DNA of 13,924 bases from positions 1-13,924 of the forward strand of contig JBBQYA010000075.1 of the NCBI GenBank assembly GCA_038209155.1, in the 5' to 3' direction. This document shows, one piece after another, positions 1 to 7,088 of this stretch. This DNA is from JBBQYA01 sp038209155 (lineage in GTDB: Bacteria > Bacteroidota > Bacteroidia > Sphingobacteriales > Sphingobacteriaceae). The notes beneath the pieces were generated by a model that did not search any database, was not told the origin of the DNA, and saw only the letters and a program-made list of their open reading frames with translations. A program made the translations under genes and the position numbers. Every line of letters starts with the position of its first letter. Within the stretch, counting starts at the first letter, position 1.

Positions 1-1
1 A

Positions 2-391
2 TTTACTGCTGATAAAACTACTAAGACTTATTTATCTGATGCAATTTGTTATAATGCTTGCGTATTGGCAGAGCAGACAGACGCAGTAGGAATTGTTGCA
101 ATGAGTAATTCAGGCTATTCTGCCTTTAGAATTTCAAGCCACAGGCCACAAGCATTGACGTTTATTTTCACCACAAACAAGGCTTTACTAAATACATTAA
201 GTTTAGTTTGGGGTGTTAGAGGATTTTATTACGATCAGTTTGTAAGTACAGATGACACAATCAACGATGTAAATTCTATTTTGAAAGAACAAGGCTTAGT
301 AGATGTGAATGATATTGTAATCAATACTTCAAGTATTCCAATTTTAAGAAAAGGAAGAACAAATATGATCAAACTAAGTGTAATACATTAG
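2..391 (+). CDS. pyk: Pyruvate kinase, C-terminal part (5' end outside the window)
   Basis: The reading frame is open from the window edge to a TAG stop and encodes the last 129 residues of a protein. They match the pyruvate kinase C-terminal (allosteric) domain: an Ala/Cys-rich helix (DAICYNACVLAEQ), then the 'GIVAMSNSGYSAFRISSHRP' block that corresponds to the family's 'T.SG.TA..iS..RP', then 'SLVWGVRGFYYD' and a closing 'GRTNMIKLSVIH' that corresponds to 'G.TN.i.v..v'. The catalytic barrel lies outside the window, so activity cannot be judged. The enzyme transfers phosphate from phosphoenolpyruvate to ADP in the last step of glycolysis, in the cytosol. A TTG at 65 lies in frame, but it is inside the domain and the frame is open upstream of it, so it is not the true start. 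About 820 gene-poor bases follow, so this gene probably ends its transcription unit. Confidence 0.93.
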   Translation, partial: FTADKTTKTYLSDAICYNACVLAEQTDAVGIVAMSNSGYSAFRISSHRPQALTFIFTTNKALLNTLSLVWGVRGFYYDQFVSTDDTINDVNSILKEQGLVDVNDIVINTSSIPILRKGRTNMIKLSVIH

Positions 392-524
392 AGATTAGCA
401 TAAACTTTTATTGATCTTGCAATTATTATAAAAGGTGATGGATTGGTGTGGATTGAATGAAAACATTAGTTTTAAGTAGAACTAAATCAGCATTTTTTTG
501 ATAATTATTTTAAAATACAACGGT

Positions 525-719
525 ATGCAAACTTTATTATACAACACAACTTTTGGAAATAGATACTCCTCCAATAAGGACGTTTTAACTTCATTCAAAG
601 AAAAAAATGAGAAAAAAATTAATATTGATCAAGGAATGTCTAATGAAAAGATTTCTAAAATCTTTTCAAAACAAATAATTAATGTTGTGAGGCAGCAATT
701 TGAAGCATTTAAAACATGA
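525..719 (+). CDS. Doubtful small ORF, 64 codons
   Basis: An ATG at 525 opens a 64-residue frame ending in TGA; the frame stays open back to a TTG at 498, which would give 73 residues. The product would be hydrophilic and rich in Lys, Asn, Ser and Ile, with a likely amphipathic C-terminal helix (residues from 'MSNEKISKIF' onward). It has no signal peptide, membrane segment, Gly-Gly leader or recognised motif. An open frame this long is unusual in such AT-rich, stop-rich DNA, which is the only argument for it. It is not close-packed with either neighbour. I do not recognise it; it may be a chance frame, a remnant, or a small lineage-specific gene. Confidence 0.2.
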   Translation: MQTLLYNTTFGNRYSSNKDVLTSFKEKNEKKINIDQGMSNEKISKIFSKQIINVVRQQFEAFKT

Positions 720-1130
720 ATTGAAAAAAAAGAAGAAAATTAGACTTTTTTAAAAATTAATTAAAAAATTTAATAGTTCCTTTTACTTCGATCTAATTTG
801 GGAAAAAACATATTGCAAATTTTTTTAATAGAACCTTCCAAATCATTTGAAAAATAAAAAATTAAACTTTTCCATACTTCAATAAAAAGAAACTTTTAAT
901 AATTACTTTATTATTTTTTTTATTGAAAACTGTTGATCAATTATAAGGCGAAATAAATTTTATCGGTTGAATGATAAAGTTCACAAAGCAAACGTTCTTA
1001 GGTTTCTTGTAGATTAGTAAAAGTATATTGATAAATAGCTGTTCAATTAAGTATGATATTTTATTTATTTTGAAAATTAGATAGGAAAAAATTTATAAAT
1101 AAATTCATTAACAATTCTTTAAAATAAACG

Positions 1131-1161
1131 TTGCAGGGAAAAGCTCCAATGATTAGTTTTG
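1131..1161 (+). promoter_or_regulatory. Candidate Bacteroidota-type promoter for the secretion operon
   Basis: TAGTTTTG at 1154-1161 fits the Bacteroidota -7 consensus TAnnTTTG. A TTG at 1131-1133 lies 20 bases upstream, in the range expected for the -33 element. Transcription would start about 7 bases past the -7 box, leaving a leader of roughly 40 bases before the ATG at 1209. It is the only place in the intergenic DNA where I found both elements at proper spacing. In AT-rich DNA such short matches can arise by chance. Confidence 0.4.
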
Positions 1162-1208
1162 CTTTTTTGAATAACAAAACGAAGGCGATTTAAAAGTAAA
1201 GCTATCTT

Positions 1209-2876
1209 ATGGCAGACGTAAACATTTCCGTAGCAAAATCTTTTGCTAGACTTAACAAGATTCTGATATTAGACCGAAGAGATATTGGTGTGATATATAT
1301 ATTTGCTTTTCTTGCTGGATTAGTACAATTATCTTTGCCATTAGGTATTCAGTCTATAATCAACTTTGTGATGGCAGGTAGGATTTCCACTTCTATCATT
1401 GTCCTTATTGCAGTTGTGGTTTTCGGTGTATTTATTAATGGGTTATTGCAAATAAGACAGTTACAAGTTATAGAAAAGGTAAAGCAAAAATTATTCGTCC
1501 GTTATTCTTTAGAATTTGGTGACCGCTTACCTAAACTAAATATTGAAATACTGGATAAGGAGTATTTACCAGAATTGGTGAATCGATATTTCGAAACGAT
1601 TTCTTTACAAAAAGGGCTAGATAAATTATTAATAGATTTGCCAGCTGCCATCATACAAGTTACCCTAGGACTTATATTGCTTGCTTTTTATCATCCTGTA
1701 TTTATTGCCTTTGGTTTGTTACTACTTTTTTTTGTCTTGCTTATCATTCGTTTTACCTCTCCCCAAGGTTTAGCAACTGCCATGCTTGCAAGTAGTTATA
1801 AATATGGTGTAGCGGCGTGGTTGCAAGAAATTGCAAGAACGATAAAGTCATTTAAATATACAAAAGGCACATCTTTGCATATTAGCAAAACAGATGGCTT
1901 GGTAAGTAATTATTTGGATGCACGTACACAATTCTTTAGAATTCTATTAACCCAATTTTGGAGCCTTATTTCTTTTAAGGTAATCATAACTGCCCTCATG
2001 CTTACTTTAGGTTCCTATCTTTTAGTAAATCAACAAATAAATATCGGTCAATTTATTGCAGCCGATATTATTATTATCGCCATAATAGGATCCATAGAAA
2101 AACTAATTGTCAACCTAGATTCTGTATACGAAGCTTTGGTATCTGTAGAAAAATTAAGTGTCATTACAGAAGCAGAAAAGGAACAGGGCGGCAGTTTACC
2201 TTTGCCAAATAAGCAAGAAGGCGTTTCCATACAATTTAATACAGTAAGCTTTTCTTATATTGACGAATTGCCCGTTTTAAATAATATCAGTTTTACGATT
2301 GAAAAAGGAGAAATAGTTCAATTACAAGGAGAATCGGGTTCAGGCAAATCTACTATTTTACGCCTCCTGACTGGAGCCTTCACTTCATATAGTGGAAGCG
2401 TATTGTTGGATGGAATTCCGATTGGAAATTATGATTTAAAAAGTTTACGTAACCTTACGGGTATTCTTCTAGGGGGACAAGATATTTTTCAAGGAACTCT
2501 TTTACAAAATATTACTATGGGCAATGAAAGTGTCAGCCTAGATGAAGTAAATAAACTGGGACAGATTATCGGTTTAAATGAATTTGTAGAATCTTTTAAA
2601 GAAGGATATGATACGGCTTTACAGCCTGTCGGAAACAAACTTTCTGTCAACGTGCGAAAAAATATTCAATTGATGCGTGCTTTACTAGGAGAGCAAAGAT
2701 TATTATTATTAAGAGATCCTTTTGAACATTTAGAGCAACCTTTCAAAAATAATATTATTGAATATATTAAAGAAAAAAAAACAGCCACGATTATTATTGC
2801 CTCACAAGATGAGCAACTAAGCAGTTATTGCGATAAATTTTTGGTGATAAATAAAAATGGTGAAATGCTCAATTAA
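1209..2876 (+). CDS. ABC exporter (type I secretion ATPase/permease) with degenerate ATPase motifs
   Basis: A 555-residue fused permease and ATPase of the type I secretion exporter class, placed in the inner membrane. Residues 25-310 form the transmembrane domain, with hydrophobic stretches near 28-46, 61-80, 143-160, 163-181, 253-273 and 281-300. There is no N-terminal C39 peptidase domain, so it should not cleave double-glycine leaders. Residues 338-555 are the nucleotide-binding domain: A-loop Tyr350, intact Walker A GESGSGKST (374-382) and Q-loop Gln424. The later motifs are abnormal. The signature is LSVNV (478-482) instead of LSGGQ, the Walker B end is LLLLRDP (498-504) with Arg where Asp is expected and Asp where the catalytic Glu is expected, and the H-loop position is Gln533 (ASQDEQ). 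No frameshift explains this, since the surrounding sequence aligns in register. The HlyD-type gene follows after 18 bases. The class assignment is firm; the cargo is unknown and ATP hydrolysis is uncertain. Confidence 0.92.
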   Translation: MADVNISVAKSFARLNKILILDRRDIGVIYIFAFLAGLVQLSLPLGIQSIINFVMAGRISTSIIVLIAVVVFGVFINGLLQIRQLQVIEKVKQKLFVRYSLEFGDRLPKLNIEILDKEYLPELVNRYFETISLQKGLDKLLIDLPAAIIQVTLGLILLAFYHPVFIAFGLLLLFFVLLIIRFTSPQGLATAMLASSYKYGVAAWLQEIARTIKSFKYTKGTSLHISKTDGLVSNYLDARTQFFRILLTQFWSLISFKVIITALMLTLGSYLLVNQQINIGQFIAADIIIIAIIGSIEKLIVNLDSVYEALVSVEKLSVITEAEKEQGGSLPLPNKQEGVSIQFNTVSFSYIDELPVLNNISFTIEKGEIVQLQGESGSGKSTILRLLTGAFTSYSGSVLLDGIPIGNYDLKSLRNLTGILLGGQDIFQGTLLQNITMGNESVSLDEVNKLGQIIGLNEFVESFKEGYDTALQPVGNKLSVNVRKNIQLMRALLGEQRLLLLRDPFEHLEQPFKNNIIEYIKEKKTATIIIASQDEQLSSYCDKFLVINKNGEMLN

Positions 2877-2894
2877 TCAGAATAAATTTAAAAA

Positions 2895-4253
2895 ATGAGT
2901 AATTATTTAAATAGCGATGTTGAGAAATCATCTAGAATAAGCCCCCTTAGTTCTTTCAGAAAAGTATATAGAATACAGAACAAAAGCAGTATTAGGCTTT
3001 GGCTTTTGGGAATGATGCTTTTACTTTTGATCATTATGTTATTACCATGGACACAAAACATACGGGCAAAGGGGAACATCACCACTTTACGACAGGAACA
3101 AAGACCTCAAGAATTAAATACGATTATAGCAGGTCGTGTGGTAAAATGGTACGTAAACGAAGGAGATTTCGTTAAAGAAGGAGATACCATACTGCAATTG
3201 GGAGAGGTAAAAGTAGATTATTTTGATCCTAAGTTATTGGAGAGAACAAAACAGCAAATAATCGCCAAACAACAAACGATTGAGAATTATAAAAATAAAG
3301 CAAATACAACCGTTACTCAATCAAATGCCTTATCTACAGCTAGAGAATTGAAGTTGCAATCTTTGGATAATAAAATCGCTCAACAAAAATTGAAAGTGCA
3401 AACGGATGAAGCAGATATTGTTGCCTTAAACAACGAATTAACTGTTTTTAAAAGACAAATTGATGGTGCAAAAGTAATGCTTGATAGTGGTGCTATTTCC
3501 TTAAGCGATTTTGAGAAAAGAAAAGTAAATTATCAAAACGCTATTGCTAAATTGACTAGTACCAATAATAGGTTATTGCAAAACAGTCAGGAATTAATTA
3601 ACCTACGTATTGAACAAAACTCTGCTGTACAAGAATATACAGACAAAATAGCAAAGGCCGAAGGTGATAGATTTACCTCCTTATCCAATGCCGCAAGTAC
3701 AGAAGCAGAGGTATCCAAATTACAGAATGAATATTCTAATTATGATGCTCGTAATAAATTGTATTATATAACTGCTCCACAAAGCGGTCAAATAACAAAG
3801 GCCAAAAAAGCAGGACTAGGTGAAATGGTGAAAGAAGGAGATATGATGGTGGAGGTTGTACCAGATGAAATACAATATGCTGTAGAGATGTTTATAGAAC
3901 CAATGGATTTACCGCTTATATCCAGAGGACAAAAAGTTCGATTTATATTTGATGGTTTTCCAGTAATTGTTTTTAGCGGTTGGCCGGAAAGCAGTTATGG
4001 CACTTTTGGTGGAAAAGTGGTGGCAGTAGAAACTTCGGTAAGTTTTAACGGAAAATTTAGAGTTTTGGTAACAGAAGATCCAAATGATAAAAAATGGCCT
4101 AAGCAATTAAGAATGGGAGGTGGTGCTCAAGGTATTGCGCTTTTGAATGATGTAAGAATTTATTATGAATTATGGCGAAATATTAATGGTTTTCCTCCAG
4201 AATACTATGTTGGAACTACTGAAAAAGAGAAAAGTGATACGAAAGAAAAATAA
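2895..4253 (+). CDS. HlyD-family periplasmic adaptor of a type I secretion system
   Basis: A 452-residue membrane fusion protein that should bridge the inner-membrane ABC exporter and the outer-membrane channel. A basic cytosolic tail (1-34) precedes a single membrane anchor (about 35-51). The lipoyl-like domain is split: first half at about 76-104 ('GRVVKWYVNEGDFVKEGD'), second half at about 290-323 ('ITAPQSGQITKAKKAGLGE' followed by 'VKEGDMMVEVVP'). Between them, residues 110-285 form a long Gln/Lys/Asn-rich helical hairpin, the part that contacts the TolC-type channel. The C-terminal part (325-425) is the beta-barrel region, followed by a charged Lys/Glu tail. The ATG at 2895 is well placed, 18 bases after the ABC stop in an A-rich leader. 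The TolC-type gene begins 27 bases downstream. Family and role are clear; substrate specificity cannot be read. Confidence 0.93.
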   Translation: MSNYLNSDVEKSSRISPLSSFRKVYRIQNKSSIRLWLLGMMLLLLIIMLLPWTQNIRAKGNITTLRQEQRPQELNTIIAGRVVKWYVNEGDFVKEGDTILQLGEVKVDYFDPKLLERTKQQIIAKQQTIENYKNKANTTVTQSNALSTARELKLQSLDNKIAQQKLKVQTDEADIVALNNELTVFKRQIDGAKVMLDSGAISLSDFEKRKVNYQNAIAKLTSTNNRLLQNSQELINLRIEQNSAVQEYTDKIAKAEGDRFTSLSNAASTEAEVSKLQNEYSNYDARNKLYYITAPQSGQITKAKKAGLGEMVKEGDMMVEVVPDEIQYAVEMFIEPMDLPLISRGQKVRFIFDGFPVIVFSGWPESSYGTFGGKVVAVETSVSFNGKFRVLVTEDPNDKKWPKQLRMGGGAQGIALLNDVRIYYELWRNINGFPPEYYVGTTEKEKSDTKEK

Positions 4254-4280
4254 CTTTACCCCGTAAATGCCTTTAAATAA

Positions 4281-5684
4281 ATGTTTGCTAAAAATAAAAT
4301 ACTTTCGTTATTAATTTTTTTCTGCTATAGTAATGGTCTATTTTCTCAGAATGGTGATCAACTATTTACTGCTGAAAATTTTATTGATCAAATAAGATTA
4401 TATCACCCAGTTGCCAAGCAGGCAAATATATTGATTGATAAAGCCTCGGCAGAATTATTAAGTGCTAGAGGAGGATTTGATCCCACTTTTGATTTATATG
4501 GAAGCAGAAAAACCTTTGAAGGCAAAAATTATTTTTACTATACTAATCCTGAATTAAAGATTCCTACTCCAATCGGAATAGATTTAAAAACCGGTATAGA
4601 GGACAACGGTGGTGATTTTCTTGAAAGCGAAGCAACAAGAGGTAGATCAAGTTATGTTGGAATTGAAATCCCATTGGCAAATGGCTTAATGATGGATAAA
4701 AGAAGAGCCATGTTGCAACAGGCCAAAATATTCCAAAATCAAAGCGAGCAAGAAAGATTGGTAATTTATAATGATTTATTATTTGATGCGTATACCACTT
4801 ACTGGGAATGGACAGGTTCGTACCAGCTTTATAAAATTTATGCTAATTATGTGCAAGTGGCAGCAAAGCGGCTACAACTTGTGAAAATAACTTTCTCATA
4901 CGGCGATCGTGCAATGTCTGATACCGTAGAAGCCAACGCTCAATTACAAAGTTTTAGATTGCTCCAGTCAGAAGCTTTGTTAGAATTAAATAATAGAACA
5001 TTAGAAATGTCTGAGTACTTGTGGAGAAATGATGGAAGCCCATATCTATTACCTATCAATTTTGTACCAGACACTGTTCAATTTGAAATGCTTATTCCTT
5101 TAAAAAGTATTGATATACTAATAGAGCAAGTGGCAGAATTTCATCCAGAAATAAGATCTTTCCAATATAAACTGCAAGATCTGGCGGTAGAGCGTAAGCT
5201 AAATTTTCAAAGTCTTTTACCTGTAGCTAATGTAAGAGCAAATTTATTAAGTAGAGATTATTATATTTATAATGAAACCAACCCGGGTTTCTTGGAGAAT
5301 AACTACCGATTAGGTCTTTCCATTAAAATGCCTTTACTATTTAGACAAGGGCGCGGTGAATATAGATTAACTCAACTAAAAATCAAGGAAACCAATCTTC
5401 AATTGATAGATAAAACGTGGCTTCTACAAACAAAAATACGGCAATATTATAACGAAGCATTATTGCTTCAGGATCAATTGAGAATCTCTTTAAACATGAA
5501 TAGAGATTTTAATTTTTTATTAAAAAATGAAGAACTAAGATTTTTCCAAGGTGAAAGTTCCCTTTTCTTAATCAATAGTCGTGAAAACAAGGTGTTGGAA
5601 ATGCAACAAAAATTAATTGAATTGAGAATTAAATACCTAAAGGCTGAATATTCTATCGATTGGGCTAGTGGAATTATTAGGTGA
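4281..5684 (+). CDS. TolC-family outer-membrane efflux channel
   Basis: A 467-residue protein of normal length for the outer-membrane efflux family. Residues 1-22 are a Sec signal peptide (Lys at 4 and 6, hydrophobic core LSLLIFFCYSNGLFS, probable cleavage before Gln23). The mature part shows the two-fold TolC plan of long alpha-hairpins and short outer-membrane beta segments. 'GRSSYVGIEIPLANG' near 121-135 and 'NYRLGLSIKMPLLFRQGRGEY' near 341-361 are the paired beta-strand segments, and helices near 40-64, 140-245, 275-310 and 362-457 form the tunnel. It should trimerise and give the export complex its exit duct. It is the third gene of the operon, 27 bases after the adaptor. No other gene follows on this strand before the convergent regulator, so the operon ends here. 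Confidence 0.92.
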   Translation: MFAKNKILSLLIFFCYSNGLFSQNGDQLFTAENFIDQIRLYHPVAKQANILIDKASAELLSARGGFDPTFDLYGSRKTFEGKNYFYYTNPELKIPTPIGIDLKTGIEDNGGDFLESEATRGRSSYVGIEIPLANGLMMDKRRAMLQQAKIFQNQSEQERLVIYNDLLFDAYTTYWEWTGSYQLYKIYANYVQVAAKRLQLVKITFSYGDRAMSDTVEANAQLQSFRLLQSEALLELNNRTLEMSEYLWRNDGSPYLLPINFVPDTVQFEMLIPLKSIDILIEQVAEFHPEIRSFQYKLQDLAVERKLNFQSLLPVANVRANLLSRDYYIYNETNPGFLENNYRLGLSIKMPLLFRQGRGEYRLTQLKIKETNLQLIDKTWLLQTKIRQYYNEALLLQDQLRISLNMNRDFNFLLKNEELRFFQGESSLFLINSRENKVLEMQQKLIELRIKYLKAEYSIDWASGIIR

Positions 5685-6072
5685 TGGAATTTTTGATTTA
5701 ATAATTTTTTTTTAATTGATGGAGAACATTTAAAATTAAGAAAGATTGTTTTTTGCTGTTTTTAAATTCTAATAAAGGATATCCACGATTACAGTGTGAA
5801 AAACTAAAATTTTTGTAGATATTGAACAATAGTAGGAAACGTACTGGAAAACTAAAACAGTTAAAACTGAAATAAAATAACGTATTTAAATAAAACGATC
5901 ATTATTTTATGATAAAAAACAAAATTTAGAATTCATTTACTTCGATGATTTAAAAGTAAAAAAATGTAAAGCTTAAAAGTAAGAGCGATTTATTTTTATA
6001 ATTCGATTTAAGTGATTAAGAATTAATTAACTTATCATACTCCATCGAGCTTGACTCTAGCAATAAATAATT
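5685..6072. other. Convergent AT-rich spacer
   Basis: These 388 bases separate the tail of the secretion operon from the tail of the opposite-strand LysR gene. No ORF of note is present. A 7-bp inverted repeat, TTTACTT at 5936-5942 and AAGTAAA at 5954-5960, has an 11-base loop; it is too AT-rich to call as a terminator with confidence. The same stretch shares an 11-mer and a 14-mer with the region upstream of the secretion operon. Confidence 0.5.
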
Positions 6073-6996
6073 CTAGTATTGATCATACCAACTAAATTTA
6101 TTTTGAATAATAGATGATTTCTCCTTTCTCAAATACTCTAAAAATGACATGGAAACAGGAGAATGTTTTTTAGCTTTTAGCCAAATTAAGCTCCACATAG
6201 TTTTTATCGGCAGCCCTTTAAGTGGAATTATTTGCAATTCTTTATTATGCAATTCATTTCGCAATCCTATCAATGGCATAATGGAATAACCCAAGCCAGC
6301 CAGTAATGCTTGTTTTACAGCTTCATTTGATGTAAGCTCTATCTTTTTGAGTATGGAAATATGATTGCTTTCTATAAAATTCTCCATGGTTTGTCTGGTT
6401 CCTGACCCCATTTCTCTGAATATAAGTGGTAAGGTTTCTAGTAATTCTTTAGCATCAATCCCTTTTTTTAATTGAGAATTAGAATCACCTACCAAATACA
6501 ATTTATTTTGAAGTAAATCCAATTTTTCAATGTTAAGAGTTGTAGGCAAAATTGATACAAGAGCAAAATCAACCTCATTGCTATCCAAACTCTCTATTAC
6601 TTTATTTTTATTGGTAACATCCATCATTAGTTCAATACCGGAATGTTTTTTCATAAAATCTGCAAGAAACAAAGGCATAATATATTTTCCAGTGGACACC
6701 ACCGAAATTTTCAATCTACCTGTCAATTTGCCATTGTATGCAGATGTTTTATAGTTAATAGCATAGACTTGATTAATTATGTTTTCGGCAGATTCAGCAA
6801 TATCACGTCCAAAATCGGTAATGTAAATCTTACGACCGACTACCTCTGATAAAGGTATTTCAAACTGATTTTGAAAATTTTTAAGTTGAATGGAAACAGC
6901 TGGTTGGGTTAAATGCAACTCCTCAGCTGCCTTTGTTATACTTTTTGTCTGAACAATTTTAAGAAATATCCTAAGTTGGTTTAATGTATAATTCAT
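6073..6996 (-). CDS. LysR-family transcriptional regulator, CbbR-like
   Basis: A 307-residue LysR-type regulator of standard length. The N-terminal winged helix-turn-helix spans about 5-63, with recognition core 'SITKAAEELHLTQPAVSIQL' (19-38). A linker helix follows, then an effector-binding domain from about residue 93. The effector domain carries phrases typical of the CbbR/CmpR/NdhR branch: 'GRLKISVVSTGKYIMP' (93-108), 'REMGSGTRQTME' (194-205) and 'SNEAVKQALLAGLGYSIMP' (223-241). Known members of that branch control inorganic carbon or CO2-fixation genes and sense metabolites such as 2-oxoglutarate or NADPH; this is family knowledge, not shown here. The gene diverges from the isocitrate dehydrogenase gene with 92 bases between start codons, the classic layout for a LysR regulator and its target. 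Family is certain; the regulon is inferred. Confidence 0.94.
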   Translation of the reverse strand: MNYTLNQLRIFLKIVQTKSITKAAEELHLTQPAVSIQLKNFQNQFEIPLSEVVGRKIYITDFGRDIAESAENIINQVYAINYKTSAYNGKLTGRLKISVVSTGKYIMPLFLADFMKKHSGIELMMDVTNKNKVIESLDSNEVDFALVSILPTTLNIEKLDLLQNKLYLVGDSNSQLKKGIDAKELLETLPLIFREMGSGTRQTMENFIESNHISILKKIELTSNEAVKQALLAGLGYSIMPLIGLRNELHNKELQIIPLKGLPIKTMWSLIWLKAKKHSPVSMSFLEYLRKEKSSIIQNKFSWYDQY

Positions 6997-7088
6997 AAAA
7001 ATTATTTATCAGTATCAATACAATTATAAATAAAAACTTACGAATTAATATGTTGAGATTAGCGCGATTAAAACCTAACTAAAATTAA
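6997..7088. promoter_or_regulatory. Divergent promoter/operator region, lysR-type gene and icd
   Basis: The 92 bases between the two divergent start codons must hold both promoters. On the minus strand, TAAGTTTT (plus-strand AAAACTTA, 7034-7041 approximately) is one base from the -7 consensus TAnnTTTG. On the plus strand I see no good -7 match. TTAGCGCGATTAA at 7059-7071 has the T-N11-A outline of a LysR operator and TTA/TAA arms, but the match is loose. The region is regulatory by position; the individual sites are guesses. Confidence 0.45.

Larger units (their letters stand above)
392..1208. other. Long AT-rich gene-poor region before the secretion operon
   Basis: This is the largest non-coding stretch in the window and is very AT-rich, with stop codons in every frame apart from one doubtful ORF at 525-719. 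I see no tRNA, strong hairpin, transposase remnant or tandem repeat. A Bacteroidota-type promoter candidate lies near its right end (1131-1161). Two short words recur in the spacer downstream of the secretion operon: TTTACTTCGAT at 782-792 and GATTTAAAAGTAAA at 1187-1200. It may hold regulatory DNA or a decayed gene; nothing in it identifies a product. Confidence 0.6.

Noticed and set aside
65..391. Stand-alone 108-residue gene starting at TTG 65
   Set aside because: The frame is open to the window edge and the residues before 65 continue the pyruvate kinase C-terminal domain, so this is the tail of a larger gene.
2048..2230. Minus-strand 60-codon ORF inside the ABC gene
   Set aside because: Lies wholly within a well-supported gene on the other strand and has no recognisable motif.
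5911..5926. TTTTATGATAAAA palindrome as a terminator between the convergent genes
   Set aside because: The usable stem is only about five A-T pairs, too weak to support a terminator call.
6530..6849. Two overlapping plus-strand ORFs of about 70 codons across 6530-6849
   Set aside because: Antisense shadows of the LysR gene, whose family match covers the whole segment.
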